DNA of 64,000 bases from Enterobacter cloacae subsp. cloacae ATCC 13047 (GCF_000025565.1 NC_014121.1:744001-808000); one strand, 5' to 3'. Positions 49,102-59,208 are shown, counted from the first letter of the stretch. A program made the numbers and translations. The notes: a model not told the origin generated them from the sequence alone.

Positions 49102-50103
49102 TCAGAACGCAACCACCACCTTCCCGCGCATATGCCCGTCCAGCACTTTGCGGTGGGCCTCGGTAATGCTTTCCACGCTCAGCCCGTGCAGCGTTTCGCT
49201 GAGCGAACTCTCCACCACGCCGTTATCTACCAGCTTCGCCACCTCGTTTAAGATCTCACCCTGACGCGCCATATCGGCAGTCTGGTACATGCTGCGGGTA
49301 TACATGAATTCCCAGTGCAGGGCGGCGGATTTGGATTTCAGCTTGTCCTGGTTCAGCGGGTGCGCATTTTCGACGATGGAGCAGATGTGTCCCTGCGGCG
49401 CAATCAGTTCGCTGACCGCGTCCCAGTGGCCATCGGTATCATTGAGGATGAAAATATAATCCACAAAGGTGATGCCCTGTTTGGCCAGTTCACCTTGCAG
49501 ATCGCGATAATTCACCACCAGATCCGCGCCGCGATCGCGACACCATTGGGCTGAGTCTTCCCGCGACGCGGTGGCGATGACCCTGACCTTGCTGTTGTGC
49601 TTCGCAAACGGGATCGCAAGGGAGCCTACGCCGCCGGCACCGCCGATGATCAGCAGCGTTTTGTCCGACCCGGCATCCTGAATATTCAGGCGCTCAAACA
49701 GCCCTTCCCAGGCGGTGAGCGCGGTCAGCGGCAATGCGGCAGCGGCATCCCAGCCAAGGCTTGTCGGTTTGTGTCCGACAATACGCGCATCAATCAGCTG
49801 ATGCGTGGCATTACTGCCCGGACGGGTAATATCACCCGCGTACCACACTTCGTCGCCCGGTTTGAAGCCGGTGACGCTTGTCCCCACCGCTTTGATGACA
49901 CCGCTGGCATCCCAGCCGAGAATGCGTGGCGCCTGCAGGCCGTTTTTAACAAGACTCGCATGCACTTTGGTATCGACCGGGTTGATGGAAACGGCTTTCA
50001 CTTCCACCAGCAGATCGTGTTCACCGGGCTGTGGCATCGGTTGGGTGATCTCAATAAAAGCTGCGGGATTTTCAGGATTAACGGCAATGGCTTTAACAGA
50101 CAT
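49102..50103 (-). CDS. zinc-type alcohol dehydrogenase-like / quinone oxidoreductase family protein
   Basis: This 333-residue medium-chain reductase has an N-terminal GroES-like domain and a nucleotide-binding domain with LLIIGGAGGVGSLAIPFAK (about residue 150). The zinc-binding Cys/His set of true alcohol dehydrogenases is not evident, so it is more likely an NADPH-dependent quinone or enone reductase. I chose the ATG at 50103, 6 nt after GAGGAG. It is divergent from a LysR gene that probably controls it. It is absent between nadR and ettA in E. coli K-12. The substrate is unknown. Confidence 0.87.
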   Translation of the reverse strand: MSVKAIAVNPENPAAFIEITQPMPQPGEHDLLVEVKAVSINPVDTKVHASLVKNGLQAPRILGWDASGVIKAVGTSVTGFKPGDEVWYAGDITRPGSNATHQLIDARIVGHKPTSLGWDAAAALPLTALTAWEGLFERLNIQDAGSDKTLLIIGGAGGVGSLAIPFAKHNSKVRVIATASREDSAQWCRDRGADLVVNYRDLQGELAKQGITFVDYIFILNDTDGHWDAVSELIAPQGHICSIVENAHPLNQDKLKSKSAALHWEFMYTRSMYQTADMARQGEILNEVAKLVDNGVVESSLSETLHGLSVESITEAHRKVLDGHMRGKVVVAF

Positions 50104-50211
50104 GATCAACTCCTCAATGGAATGCGTTTTGTTGAGGCTAGTCTATTAAGTGGTCATGCGCATGATAAGATGGACAATCAAGAACGGAGTGTTCGTATGG
50201 GGTGAACAATC
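50104..50211. promoter_or_regulatory. divergent promoter region of the ADH and LysR genes
   Basis: This 108-bp gap has the usual layout for a LysR regulator and its divergent target. It contains TAGTCTATTAAGTGGTCATGCG and TGATAAGATGGACAATCA, which could include promoters and operator half-sites. No strong T-N11-A palindrome was evident by eye. Confidence 0.4.
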
Positions 50212-51111
50212 ATGTTTAAACAGCTTCAGGATATGGCGCTGTTTGCGCTGGTGGCGGAGATGGGGAGTTTTACCGCCGCAGCGCAGAAAGCAGACCTGCC
50301 GAAATCCAGCGTTAGCCAGCGGATTAGCCAGCTTGAGCAGCAGGTGGGGATCCGCCTGCTAAACCGCACCACGCGCAGGCTGAATCTGACCTTTGCGGGG
50401 GAGCACTATCTGGTGCATTGTCGCGAGATGCTGGCGGCCAGCGAAAGGGCGGAGTATGCCATTCAGCGGCTGCGTGAAAACCCCAGCGGGCGGCTTCGTA
50501 TCACCTGCCCGGCGGGCATTGGCGCGACGTTACTGGCACACCTGAATGCCGAGTTTCAGCTCCGCTATCCTGACGTTTCGCTGGATGTCTCTATTTCTGA
50601 CGATGTGCTCGATCTGGTGGAGTCTGGTTTTGACGTGGCGCTGCGTACCGGTAAACCGCAGGACTCCTCGCTGATTGGCCGCATGATTGGCCACTGTCCG
50701 CGCTATATGCTGGCCTCACCGGAATATCTGGCACGCCGGGAGCCGCTGCACCATCCCCGCCAGCTGGTGGATCACCGTTGTATTACCCACAAGGCCTGGT
50801 CTGAATGGCTCCTGCAAAGCGAGAGTGAGGATTACCGCTATCTGCCGGACAATGCGCATATGACGGATAATCTTGTGTATGCCCGTGAGTGCGCGGTAGC
50901 TGGTGCGGGAATCACACTCTTACCCGCTTTTTTGCTGGAAGATAAAATTGAAAAAGGGGCGCTGGTGCAGGTGCTACCGGAGTGGAACGTTGAAGGAAAC
51001 GATCTCTGGCTCGCCTATCCGAGCCGTAAGCTCAATTCGCCTGCGCTGATGAGCTATATCGACTTTGCGATGCAGTGTGATGAGGTGAAGCGGTTTTACG
51101 TGGGCGGGTGA
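50212..51111 (+). CDS. LysR-family transcriptional regulator
   Basis: This 299-residue LysR protein has its helix-turn-helix at residues 5-60 (MALFALVAEMGSFTAAAQKA, then LPKSSVSQRISQLEQQVG). The effector domain spans about 90-295 and includes LRENPSGRLRITCPAGIG, typical of the subgroup that regulates divergent oxidoreductases. It probably controls the ADH-like gene. The inducer is unknown. Confidence 0.9.
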   Translation: MFKQLQDMALFALVAEMGSFTAAAQKADLPKSSVSQRISQLEQQVGIRLLNRTTRRLNLTFAGEHYLVHCREMLAASERAEYAIQRLRENPSGRLRITCPAGIGATLLAHLNAEFQLRYPDVSLDVSISDDVLDLVESGFDVALRTGKPQDSSLIGRMIGHCPRYMLASPEYLARREPLHHPRQLVDHRCITHKAWSEWLLQSESEDYRYLPDNAHMTDNLVYARECAVAGAGITLLPAFLLEDKIEKGALVQVLPEWNVEGNDLWLAYPSRKLNSPALMSYIDFAMQCDEVKRFYVGG

Positions 51112-51128
51112 TTATGTGCGGCCTGATG

Positions 51129-51162
51129 CCCTCACCCTGACCCTCTCCCACGGGGAGAGGGC
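51129..51162. repeat. REP-like palindrome after the LysR gene
   Basis: CCCTCACCCTGACCCTCTCCC then ACGGGGAGAGGG. It marks the right border of the accessory ADH-LysR pair, mirroring the repeats at 49011-49091. Confidence 0.8.
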
Positions 51163-51170
51163 ACAAACAT

Positions 51171-51197
51171 AAAAACGGCAACCGAAGTTGCCGTTTT
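51171..51197 (-). terminator. terminator of ettA
   Basis: AAAAACGGCAAC-CGAA-GTTGCCGTTTT is an 11-bp stem with a 4-nt loop. It lies just past the ettA stop codon on the minus strand, with a T run on that strand. Confidence 0.9.
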
Positions 51198-51201
51198 ACT
51201 T

Positions 51202-52869
51202 TTATTTCGCAATACGCTTGTACTTAATACGCTTCGGCTCCAGCGCGTCTGCGCCCAGCGTGCGTTTCTTGTACTCTTCGTATTCGGTGAAGTTACCTTC
51301 GAAGAACTCCACTTTCCCTTCATCCTGGTAGTCCAGAATGTGGGTGGCGATACGGTCAAGGAACCAACGGTCGTGCGAGATAACCATGGCACAGCCCGGG
51401 AACTCCAGAAGGGCGTTTTCCAGCGCGCGCAGGGTTTCGATGTCGAGGTCGTTGGTTGGTTCATCGAGCAGCAGTACGTTACCGCCAACCTGCAGCAGCT
51501 TCGCCAGATGCAGACGACCACGCTCACCACCGGACAACTCGCCGACGCGTTTACCCTGATCGGTACCTTTGAAGTTAAAGCGGCCAACATAGGCGCGGCT
51601 TGGCATCTCGGTGTTGCCGATACGCATGATATCCAGCCCGCCGGACACTTCTTCCCACACGGTTTTGCTGTTATCCATTGCGTCACGGAACTGGTCAACG
51701 GACGCCAGTTTCACCGTTTCACCCAGGGTGATAGAACCGCTGTCTGGCTGCTCCTGACCGGACATCATACGGAACAGGGTGGATTTACCCGCGCCGTTCG
51801 GACCGATGATACCGACGATGGCACCCTTCGGTACGGAGAAGGAGAGATCGTCGATCAGCACGCGGTCACCGTAAGATTTACGCAGGTTGCTGACTTCGAC
51901 CACTTTATCCCCCAGACGCGCGCCAGGTGGAATAAACAGTTCGTTGGTTTCGTTACGTTTCTGGTATTCGGTGTTGTTCAGCTCTTCGAAGCGTGCCAGA
52001 CGGGCTTTGCCCTTAGACTGACGGCCCTTCGTGCCCTGACGTACCCACTCCAGCTCTTTCTCAATAGACTTACGGCGTGCTGCTTCAGCAGACGCTTCCT
52101 GCGCCAGACGCTGATCTTTCTGCTCCAGCCAGGAAGAGTAGTTGCCTTCCCATGGGATACCCTCGCCGCGGTCCAGCTCCAGGATCCAGCCCGCCACGTT
52201 GTCGAGGAAGTAACGGTCGTGGGTGATCGCCACCACGGTGCCTTCGAAGTCGTGCAGGAAGCGTTCCAGCCACGCCACGGATTCCGCATCCAGGTGGTTA
52301 GTGGGTTCGTCGAGCAGCAGCATGTCTGGTTTTTCCAGCAGCAGACGGCACAGCGCCACGCGGCGACGCTCACCACCGGAGAGGTTGGCGATTTTCGCAT
52401 CCCAGTCCGGCAGACGCAGGGCGTCAGCGGCGCGCTCCAGCTGCACGTTCAGGTTGTGACCGTCGTGCGCCTGGATAATCTCTTCAAATTTGCCTTGCTG
52501 AGCGGCCAGTTTATCGAAGTCCGCATCTGGCTCGGCGTATTTGGCATACACTTCATCCAGACCTTTCAGCGCGTTAACCACTTCGGATACCGCTTCTTCA
52601 ACCGATTCACGAACGGTGTGTTCAGGGTTCAGCTGAGGTTCCTGCGGCAGGTAGCCAATTTTGATGCCTGGCTGCGGACGGGCTTCACCTTCGATGTCTG
52701 TATCGATGCCGGCCATGATGCGCAGCAGGGTGGACTTACCGGCACCGTTGAGGCCCAGAACACCGATTTTTGCGCCCGGGAAGAAGCTCAGCGAGATATT
52801 TTTAAGAATATGACGTTTCGGCGGTACCACTTTGCCGACACGATGCATGGTATAAACGAATTGAGCCAC
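51202..52869 (-). CDS. ettA: energy-dependent translational throttle protein EttA (ABC-F)
   Basis: This ribosome-binding ABC-F ATPase gates entry into elongation according to the ATP/ADP ratio. It has no membrane part. The 555-residue protein (E. coli length) has two ABC domains. The first has Walker A GLNGAGKST (about residue 39) and LSGGERRR, with Walker B LLLDEPTNHLD. The second has GPNGAGKST (about 356), LSGGERGR and LLLDEPTNDLD. The arm and linker region with KSIEKELEWVRQGTKGRQSK lies between. Confidence 0.97.
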   Translation of the reverse strand: MAQFVYTMHRVGKVVPPKRHILKNISLSFFPGAKIGVLGLNGAGKSTLLRIMAGIDTDIEGEARPQPGIKIGYLPQEPQLNPEHTVRESVEEAVSEVVNALKGLDEVYAKYAEPDADFDKLAAQQGKFEEIIQAHDGHNLNVQLERAADALRLPDWDAKIANLSGGERRRVALCRLLLEKPDMLLLDEPTNHLDAESVAWLERFLHDFEGTVVAITHDRYFLDNVAGWILELDRGEGIPWEGNYSSWLEQKDQRLAQEASAEAARRKSIEKELEWVRQGTKGRQSKGKARLARFEELNNTEYQKRNETNELFIPPGARLGDKVVEVSNLRKSYGDRVLIDDLSFSVPKGAIVGIIGPNGAGKSTLFRMMSGQEQPDSGSITLGETVKLASVDQFRDAMDNSKTVWEEVSGGLDIMRIGNTEMPSRAYVGRFNFKGTDQGKRVGELSGGERGRLHLAKLLQVGGNVLLLDEPTNDLDIETLRALENALLEFPGCAMVISHDRWFLDRIATHILDYQDEGKVEFFEGNFTEYEEYKKRTLGADALEPKRIKYKRIAK

Positions 52870-53096
52870 GTTGGACTTCGCCTCTTTTATCGTGATGAAA
52901 AGGAATTTCAGCCTCGAAGTGTAGCCTTTTTCCCGCCCTAATCCCAGCCAGGAACGTCGGGAGTGTTAAAACGCGCAGGAAAGGTAAAAAAGTGTCCGTA
53001 ACGTGGCGCGTTCCGGGATGCCTGGTTAGCATAAGTTAATTAGACTTTGACGTGGCAAGACGCTGCAATTGACGAAAAAACAATGAGGAAGAGCTT

Positions 53097-55034
53097 GTGG
53101 AAAAAGCCAAACGGGTGGTCTGGCGTCTGCTGGCGGCCAGCGTATGCGTAATGGCGGTAAGTCAGGCGGTGCATGCCGATTCACTGGATGAACAACGTAA
53201 CCGCTACGCCCAGATTAAACAGGCGTGGGACAACAAACAGATGGATACTGTGCAGGCGTTGATGCCGACGCTGAAAGACTATCCTCTCTATCCCTATCTG
53301 GAGTATCGCCAGATTACTGACGATCTCATGAATCAACCCACGGTCACCGTGAATAACTTCATTCAGGCGAATCCGACCCTGCCGCCCGCCCGGAATCTGC
53401 AGTCTCGTTTTGTAAACGAGCTGGCGCGTCGTGAAGACTGGCGCGGGCTGCTGGCGTTCAGCCCGGAAAAACCGAACACCACGGAAGCCCAGTGTAACTA
53501 TTACTATGCAAAATGGGCCACCGGTCAGCAGGAGGAAGCCTGGGCAGGGGCAAAAGAGCTGTGGCTGACCGGGAAAAGCCAGCCGAACGCCTGTGATTCG
53601 CTCTTTGGTGCCTGGCGTGCTTCCGGTAAACAGGATCCGCTGGCTTACCTTGAACGTATCCGTCTGGCGATGAAAGCCGGAAACACGCGTCTGGTGATGG
53701 CTCTGGCGGGTCAAATGCCGTCGGATTACCAGACCATTTCCACGGCCGTGATGTCGCTGGCAAACGACCCCAACAGCGTTCTGACCTTTGCCCGCAGCAC
53801 GGGAGCGACCGATTTTACCCGACAGATGGCGGCGGTGGCCTTTGCCAGCGTGGCGCGTGACGATGTCGAAAACGCACGGCTGATGATCCCGCAGCTGGTG
53901 CAGGCACAGCAGCTCAATGAAGAGCAAACCCAGGAACTGCGCGACATCGTGGCGTGGAGACTGATGGGCTCGGACGTAACCGACGAACAGGCCCGCTGGC
54001 GGGACGATGCCATTATGCGCTCCAACTCCACGTCGCTGGTGGAACGTCGCGTGCGTATGGCGCTGGGGACGGGCGATCGTAAAGGCCTTAATACCTGGCT
54101 TGCGCGTCTGCCGATGGAAGCCAAAGAGAAAGACGAATGGCGCTACTGGCAGGCGGATCTGCTGATGGAGCGGGGACGCGATGACGAAGCCAAAGAGATC
54201 CTCCACGCGCTGATGCAGCAGCGAGGCTTCTACCCAATGGTGGCCGCGCAGCGTCTGGGTGAGGAGTACACCTTCCGCATTGATAAAGCGCCGGGTAACG
54301 CCAGCCCGGCGTTGACCCAGGGGCCGGAAATGGCGCGCGTGCGCGAGCTGATGTACTGGAATATGGACAACACCGCCCGTAGCGAGTGGGCGAATCTGGT
54401 CACCAGCCGCACTACGGATGAGAAAGCCCAGCTTGCCCGTTACGCCTTTGATAACCACTGGTGGGATCTGAGCGTTCAGGCGACGATCGCTGGCAAGCTG
54501 TGGGATCATCTCGAAGAACGTTTCCCGCTGGCCTACAAAGATCTGTTCGATCGCTACACCAGCGGTAAAGATATTCCGCAAAGCTACGCCATGGCGATTG
54601 CCCGTCAGGAGAGCGCCTGGAACCCGAAAGTCCGTTCCCCGGTAGGGGCCAGCGGCCTGATGCAGATTATGCCGGGCACGGCGACGCATACGGTGAAGAT
54701 GTTTAATATCCCGGGATACAGCAGTCCATCACAGCTGCTGGATCCGGATACCAACATCAACATTGGTACCAGTTATCTGCAGTACGTCTATCAGCAGTTT
54801 GGTAACAACCGCATTTTCGCCTCTGCGGCGTATAACGCGGGCCCAGGGCGCGTGCGTACCTGGCTGGGTAACAGCGCCGGACGCATCGACGCCGTGGCGT
54901 TTGTCGAGAGCATTCCGTTCTCAGAAACGCGCGGCTACGTGAAGAACGTGCTGGCGTATGATGCCTATTACCGTTACTTCATGGGGCAAAAAGATACCCT
55001 GATGAGCGATGCGGAGTGGCAGAGACGTTACTGA
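53097..55034 (+). CDS. slt: soluble lytic murein transglycosylase
   Basis: This periplasmic enzyme cleaves peptidoglycan glycan strands to 1,6-anhydro products. The 645-residue protein has a signal peptide (to about residue 27, cleavage after VHA) and a long alpha-superhelical U/L domain. The C-terminal catalytic domain has the catalytic Glu in [11 protein letters not shown] (about residue 504) and the motifs [13 protein letters not shown] and [10 protein letters not shown]. It starts with GTG at 53097 after GAGGAAGAG. It is divergent from ettA. Confidence 0.96.
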   Translation: MEKAKRVVWRLLAASVCVMAVSQAVHADSLDEQRNRYAQIKQAWDNKQMDTVQALMPTLKDYPLYPYLEYRQITDDLMNQPTVTVNNFIQANPTLPPARNLQSRFVNELARREDWRGLLAFSPEKPNTTEAQCNYYYAKWATGQQEEAWAGAKELWLTGKSQPNACDSLFGAWRASGKQDPLAYLERIRLAMKAGNTRLVMALAGQMPSDYQTISTAVMSLANDPNSVLTFARSTGATDFTRQMAAVAFASVARDDVENARLMIPQLVQAQQLNEEQTQELRDIVAWRLMGSDVTDEQARWRDDAIMRSNSTSLVERRVRMALGTGDRKGLNTWLARLPMEAKEKDEWRYWQADLLMERGRDDEAKEILHALMQQRGFYPMVAAQRLGEEYTFRIDKAPGNASPALTQGPEMARVRELMYWNMDNTARSEWANLVTSRTTDEKAQLARYAFDNHWWDLSVQATIAGKLWDHLEERFPLAYKDLFDRYTSGKDIPQSYAMAIARQESAWNPKVRSPVGASGLMQIMPGTATHTVKMFNIPGYSSPSQLLDPDTNINIGTSYLQYVYQQFGNNRIFASAAYNAGPGRVRTWLGNSAGRIDAVAFVESIPFSETRGYVKNVLAYDAYYRYFMGQKDTLMSDAEWQRRY

Positions 55035-55056
55035 TTGGGATGGGTTGTGTTATGCT

Positions 55057-55074
55057 GTACTCGTTAATGAGTAC
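55057..55074. promoter_or_regulatory. trp operator of trpR
   Basis: GTACTCGTTAATGAGTAC closely matches the Trp repressor operator (GTACTAGTTAACTAGTAC). It lies 16 bp before the trpR start, supporting autoregulation. Confidence 0.88.
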
Positions 55075-55089
55075 AACAGGCGGCATAAC

Positions 55090-55419
55090 ATGACCCAGCA
55101 TTCCCCGTATTCCTCGGCACTGGCCGAACAACGTCATCAGGAGTGGCTTCGTTTTGTGGAGTTGCTCCGCCAGTCTTACGACCAGGATCTGCATCTACCC
55201 CTGCTGCAACTGATGCTGACGCCGGACGAGCGTGAGGCGTTGGGCACGCGCGTGCGGATCATCGAAGAGTTACTGCGCGGTGAGATGAGCCAGCGTGAGC
55301 TCAAAAACGAGCTGGGCGCGGGGATCGCGACGATCACCCGCGGTTCAAACAGCCTGAAGTCTGCGCCGGTTGAGCTGCGTCAGTGGCTGGAAGCGGTATT
55401 GCTGAAAAACGCCGGATGA
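55090..55419 (+). CDS. trpR: Trp operon repressor
   Basis: This tryptophan-binding dimeric repressor controls trp, aroH, mtr and its own gene. The 109-residue protein starts [20 protein letters not shown]. It carries the helix-turn-helix [20 protein letters not shown] (about residues 66-85) and the Trp-contacting Arg in [12 protein letters not shown]. The ATG at 55090 follows the operator; the longer frame overlaps slt. Confidence 0.96.
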   Translation: MTQHSPYSSALAEQRHQEWLRFVELLRQSYDQDLHLPLLQLMLTPDEREALGTRVRIIEELLRGEMSQRELKNELGAGIATITRGSNSLKSAPVELRQWLEAVLLKNAG

Positions 55420-55444
55420 CGGCTGCGCCTTATCCGGCCTACAC
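55411..55444. repeat. REP element at the trpR 3' end
   Basis: GCCGGATGACGGCTGCGCC and TTATCCGGCCTAC form a REP hairpin that begins inside the last codons of trpR, between trpR and the convergent yjjX gene. Confidence 0.8.
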
Positions 55445-55446
55445 GT

Positions 55447-55962
55447 TCAACGATAAATGGCGTTATGGAACGGGCTTAACGCCAGGAGCACCGCCTGATG
55501 ATAAACGCTTGAGCGCGTAAGCGCGCCAGCAGTAAAGACGCCAATCGCTCCTTCTTTACGGCCTATTTCATCAATGCCGGTGTATTGCGACATCACTGGC
55601 CCGAGCGCTTCGCCTGCGCGCACTTTTTCCAGAATGATGTCCGGCAGCGGCAGGGTGGCCGAGCGTGCTTCACCGCGCTGTTCACGGCTTTCGATAACCA
55701 CCCAGCTAAACGTCGCGCCCTCGTCAATTCCCGCTTCAATGGCGACCCAGAAGTCGGCATCGGGTGCGGCCGCTTTCGCATTTAACACGCGATTTCGTGC
55801 GCCAGCGCGCGTTTCTTCGCTGCCAAACGGCTGTTCAGGAACGCCACTCTCGACGCCGACGGCATCAATATGGCAGGATCCTTCGCCGAAAATCTCTTCA
55901 AATGCCCTTAGAATTGCCTGAATTTTGGCAGGATTGGTGGTAGCAGAGACAACATGGTGCAT
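55447..55962 (-). CDS. yjjX: inosine/xanthosine triphosphatase YjjX
   Basis: This house-cleaning NTPase removes ITP and XTP (and other oxidised nucleotides). The 171-residue protein has the N-terminal [25 protein letters not shown] (about residues 64-76) and the metal-site region [10 protein letters not shown] chose the ATG at 55962 ([13 protein letters not shown]); the frame continues 17 codons upstream over the gpmB start, which is unlikely to be used. Confidence 0.93.
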   Translation of the reverse strand: MHHVVSATTNPAKIQAILRAFEEIFGEGSCHIDAVGVESGVPEQPFGSEETRAGARNRVLNAKAAAPDADFWVAIEAGIDEGATFSWVVIESREQRGEARSATLPLPDIILEKVRAGEALGPVMSQYTGIDEIGRKEGAIGVFTAGALTRSSVYHQAVLLALSPFHNAIYR

Positions 55963-56011
55963 AATTAAGCTCGATTCAAAAAAACTCATCGCAGTATAAC
56001 GGAAAAAAAGC

Positions 56012-56659
56012 ATGTTACAGGTATACCTTGTTCGCCACGGTGAAACGCAGTGGAACGCCGAGCGACGTATTCAAGGCCAGTCCGACAGTCCTCTCACTGA
56101 AAAGGGTGTGCAGCAAGCGTGGCAGGTGGCAGAACGTGCCAGAACGCTGGGCATTACCCATGTCATCACCAGCGATTTAGGTCGCACGCAGCAGACGGCG
56201 CGCATAATTGCTGATGCCTGTGGTTGTGATGTGCTGCTTGAACCGCGCCTGCGCGAGCTGGATATGGGGGTGCTCGAAAAACGCCATATCGATACGCTGA
56301 CGGAAACGGAAGAGGGCTGGCGCCGCACGCTGGTTAACGGTACCGAAGATGGTCGTATTCCTGAGGGCGAATCCATGCAGGAGCTGAGCGTGCGTATGCA
56401 TGCTGCGCTGGCGGAATGCCTGAAGCTGCCCGCCGGAAGCCGTCCACTGCTGGTGAGTCACGGGATTGCGCTGGGATGTCTGGTCAGCACCATTCTGGGG
56501 TTACCGGCCTATGCGGAGCGCCGTTTGCGTCTGCGCAACTGCTCTATTTCCCGTATTGATTATCAGGAAAGCGCGTGGCTGGCGTCGGGATGGGTCGTTG
56601 AGATGGCAGGGGACATTTCGCATCTTGATGCCCCTGCACTGGATGAACTGCAGCGCTAA
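56012..56659 (+). CDS. gpmB: histidine phosphatase family protein GpmB (YtjC)
   Basis: This 215-residue protein of the cofactor-dependent phosphoglycerate mutase/phosphatase superfamily has the phosphohistidine motif [10 protein letters not shown] (His9) and the second histidine in [10 protein letters not shown] (about residue 150). In E. coli its mutase activity is doubtful and it may act as a phosphatase. Only 49 bp separate it from the divergent yjjX. Confidence 0.92.
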   Translation: MLQVYLVRHGETQWNAERRIQGQSDSPLTEKGVQQAWQVAERARTLGITHVITSDLGRTQQTARIIADACGCDVLLEPRLRELDMGVLEKRHIDTLTETEEGWRRTLVNGTEDGRIPEGESMQELSVRMHAALAECLKLPAGSRPLLVSHGIALGCLVSTILGLPAYAERRLRLRNCSISRIDYQESAWLASGWVVEMAGDISHLDAPALDELQR

Positions 56660-57525
56660 CGACGGATCGGGATTAAGAATTCCATCCGCAGATTAATGGG
56701 GCCTTCTTCCGGTTTCGCATCGCTTGCCGGGTAGTAGCGCTCAATATCCTGACCTTTACGGCGATTCAGGTTCAGCATAGGCATGCATGTTCCGTAAACG
56801 GTCAGGATGAATTCCTGTACGCCCGTTCCCAGCCCTTCGTAGGAGAACATCACGTACTCTCCGCCTTCCAGCACGACCGGTTTAGAGCCCTGAATATAGC
56901 CATTGGCCATCTCCGGCGTTAACGCGGTGGTGTAGAACACCTCCTGCTCGTCGTCTTTTTCCTGGCTTGGATGCGTTTCGTTGAGACCATACAGGATAGG
57001 CGGGATCGCCGGGGCATGGCTCAGGAAGTCGCGCCAGAACTGAACGCGCATTTGATGGCGGAACTCAGAAATCTGCTCCAGAGAACAGGTGTAGCTCTGT
57101 GTCGTACCGATCAAATGGGTTTCCGGCAGGGTAATGATTTCGTACTTCGGCATGGCGAACTCGCCCAGACGCAGCGGCGGGCGCATACCGTATGAGCTCC
57201 AGTCAGGTGAACGGCGATAGAGTGCCGGCGTCAACGAGAACTGTTTTTTAAAGGCTCGGGTGAACGTTTGTTGCGAGTCGAAACGATACTGCAGGGCAAT
57301 ATCAAGAATGGGCCGCGCGGTCAGGCGTAAGGCCACCGCAGATTTAGATAAACGACGTGCGCGAATATAGGCACCGATAGCATGACCGGTGACATCCTTG
57401 AACATCCTTTGCAGATGCCACTTGGAATAGCCTGCTTTAGCCGCCACATTATCCAGTGACAAAGGCTGGTCAAGATGACCTTCCAGCCAGGTTAGCAGGT
57501 CGCGAATAATTCCAGCCTGATCCAT
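56656..57525 (-). CDS. rob: right-origin-binding protein, AraC-family activator
   Basis: This transcription factor of the MarA/SoxS/Rob regulon also binds oriC. The 289-residue protein has two N-terminal helix-turn-helix units (SLDNVAAKAGYSKWHLQRMF and PILDIALQYRFDSQQTFTRA, residues 20-95). A C-terminal GyrI-like effector domain covers about 120-289. The 3' end overlaps that of the convergent gpmB by 4 bp. Confidence 0.97.
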   Translation of the reverse strand: MDQAGIIRDLLTWLEGHLDQPLSLDNVAAKAGYSKWHLQRMFKDVTGHAIGAYIRARRLSKSAVALRLTARPILDIALQYRFDSQQTFTRAFKKQFSLTPALYRRSPDWSSYGMRPPLRLGEFAMPKYEIITLPETHLIGTTQSYTCSLEQISEFRHQMRVQFWRDFLSHAPAIPPILYGLNETHPSQEKDDEQEVFYTTALTPEMANGYIQGSKPVVLEGGEYVMFSYEGLGTGVQEFILTVYGTCMPMLNLNRRKGQDIERYYPASDAKPEEGPINLRMEFLIPIRR

Positions 57526-57736
57526 ATACTATCCTCATCCTTAAAACAGCAGGTGCCTGATAACAGGTTAGCGGATAATAGCATTTTTTGATGTTTTAGC
57601 ATTCAGTGTTTTTTTTGCTCATTAATGCTTTTTGTCCTGCGTTTTGGGTGAATATATTCTAATCCTGTGATCTTGCTACATTTTTGTCTAACGAGTTGAA
57701 TAATCGCTCAACGTAATATTAAGAAATGGTAACAAT

Positions 57737-58210
57737 ATGAAATATAAGACATTGCTCTTAACAGCCTTACTGCTGATAGCGGGCCGCGCGGCGCAGGCGG
57801 AACAGATTGGTTCTGTCGATACCGTGTTTAAAATGTTTGGGCCGGACCACAAAATTGTGGTGGAGGCGTTTGACGATCCGGATGTGAAAAACGTCACCTG
57901 CTACGTTAGCCGGGCAAAAACCGGGGGGATAAAAGGCGGTCTGGGGCTGGCCGAGGATACATCCGATGCGGCCATCTCCTGCCAGCAGGTCGGGCCGGTT
58001 GAACTGAGCGAGAAAATCAAAAACGGCAAAGCGCAGGGGGATGTGGTGTTCCAGAAACGGACGTCGCTGGTCTTCAAAAAGCTGCAGGTGGTGCGTTTTT
58101 ACGATGCTAAACGTAACACCCTGGCCTACCTTGCCTACTCCGACAAAGTGGTGGAAGGTTCACCGAAAAACGCGATTAGCGCGGTGCCGATTATGCCGTG
58201 GCGGGAATAA
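57737..58210 (+). CDS. creA: periplasmic CreA protein
   Basis: This 157-residue exported protein has a signal peptide ([20 protein letters not shown], cleavage after AQA) and the conserved [16 protein letters not shown] core. The function is unknown. In E. coli creA is followed by creB, creC and creD; here a terminator and arcA follow at once, so the CreBC two-component genes and creD are missing from this place. Confidence 0.94.
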   Translation: MKYKTLLLTALLLIAGRAAQAEQIGSVDTVFKMFGPDHKIVVEAFDDPDVKNVTCYVSRAKTGGIKGGLGLAEDTSDAAISCQQVGPVELSEKIKNGKAQGDVVFQKRTSLVFKKLQVVRFYDAKRNTLAYLAYSDKVVEGSPKNAISAVPIMPWRE

Positions 58211-58237
58211 AAAAACGGCGCTTTCGCGCCGTTTTTT
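58208..58237. terminator. bidirectional terminator between creA and arcA
   Basis: AAAAAACGGCGC-TTTC-GCGCCGTTTTTT forms a GC-rich stem flanked by A and T runs, overlapping the creA stop codon and serving the convergent arcA transcript too. Confidence 0.92.
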
Positions 58238-58255
58238 ATGGTGTTGACTGCAGGA

Positions 58256-58972
58256 TCACTCCTGCAGGTCACCGCAGAAACGATAGCCTTCGCCGTGAAT
58301 TGTGGCGATGATTTCCGGCGTATCTGGCGTAGATTCGAAATGTTTACGAATACGACGGATGGTCACGTCTACAGTACGGTCGTGTGGCTTCAGCTCACGG
58401 CCGGTCATTTTCTTCAGCAGTTCTGCACGGGACTGAATTTTGCCCGGGTTTTCACAGAAGTGCAGCATCGCCCGGAATTCACTGCGCGGCAGTTTATACT
58501 GCTCACCGTTCGGGCTGATCAGTGAACGGCTATTGATATCAAGTTCCCAGCCGTTGAATTTGTAGCTGTCTACGCTACGACGCTCTTCGCTGACGGTGCC
58601 CAGGTTCATGGTGCGGGACAGCAGGTTGCGTGCACGAATGGTTAACTCGCGTGGGTTAAACGGTTTGGTGATGTAGTCATCCGCACCGATTTCCAGGCCA
58701 AGGATCTTATCAACTTCGTTATCACGGCCTGTCAGGAACATTAATGCGACGTTCGCCTGTTCACGCAGTTCGCGCGCCAGCAGAAGGCCGTTTTTACCTG
58801 GCAGATTGATATCCATAATGACCAGGTTGATATCATTTTCAGAAAGGATCTGATGCATCTCTGCGCCATCGGTCGCTTCAAAGACATCGTAGCCTTCTGC
58901 TTCGAAAATGCTCTTCAACGTGTTGCGTGTTACCAACTCGTCTTCAACGATAAGAATGTGCGGGGTCTGCAT
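58256..58972 (-). CDS. arcA: anaerobic/redox response regulator ArcA
   Basis: This response regulator of the ArcBA system represses aerobic respiration genes. The 238-residue protein has a receiver domain with the phosphorylated Asp54 in VIMDINLPG and the conserved Lys in [10 protein letters not shown]. The OmpR-type winged helix is at about residues 135-235 ([17 protein letters not shown]). A long untranslated leader overlaps the small yjjY gene on the other strand. Confidence 0.97.
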   Translation of the reverse strand: MQTPHILIVEDELVTRNTLKSIFEAEGYDVFEATDGAEMHQILSENDINLVIMDINLPGKNGLLLARELREQANVALMFLTGRDNEVDKILGLEIGADDYITKPFNPRELTIRARNLLSRTMNLGTVSEERRSVDSYKFNGWELDINSRSLISPNGEQYKLPRSEFRAMLHFCENPGKIQSRAELLKKMTGRELKPHDRTVDVTIRRIRKHFESTPDTPEIIATIHGEGYRFCGDLQE

Positions 58973-59067
58973 GTTTGCTACCTAAATTGCCAACTAAATC
59001 GAAACAGGAAGTACAAAAGTCCCTGACCTGCCTGATGCATGTCGCAAATTAACATGACCGGGCTAAC

Positions 59068-59208
59068 GTGACTAAAGTACGTAATTGCGTTCTTGATGCA
59101 CTTTCCATCAACGTCAACAACATCATTAGCTTGGTCGTGGGTACTTTCCCTTTGGACCCGACAGTGTCAAAAACGGCTGTCATCCTAACCATTTTAACAG
59201 CAACATAA
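59068..59208 (+). CDS. yjjY: small protein YjjY
   Basis: This 46-codon frame starts with GTG and reads MTKVRNCVLDALSINVNNII to SKTAVILTILTAT before the stop at 59206. It matches E. coli YjjY almost residue for residue as recalled. It lies opposite the arcA leader. The strong conservation could reflect the arcA leader and promoters as well as the protein. The function is unknown. Confidence 0.75.
   Translation: MTKVRNCVLDALSINVNNIISLVVGTFPLDPTVSKTAVILTILTAT

Noticed and set aside
51340..52941. 533-codon plus-strand frame opposite ettA
   Set aside because: It is an antisense shadow of the ABC-F gene; the minus-strand protein has all catalytic motifs.
53181..54689. 502-codon minus-strand frame opposite slt
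   Set aside because: It is an antisense shadow with Arg/His-rich composition and no domain, while slt on the plus strand is complete.
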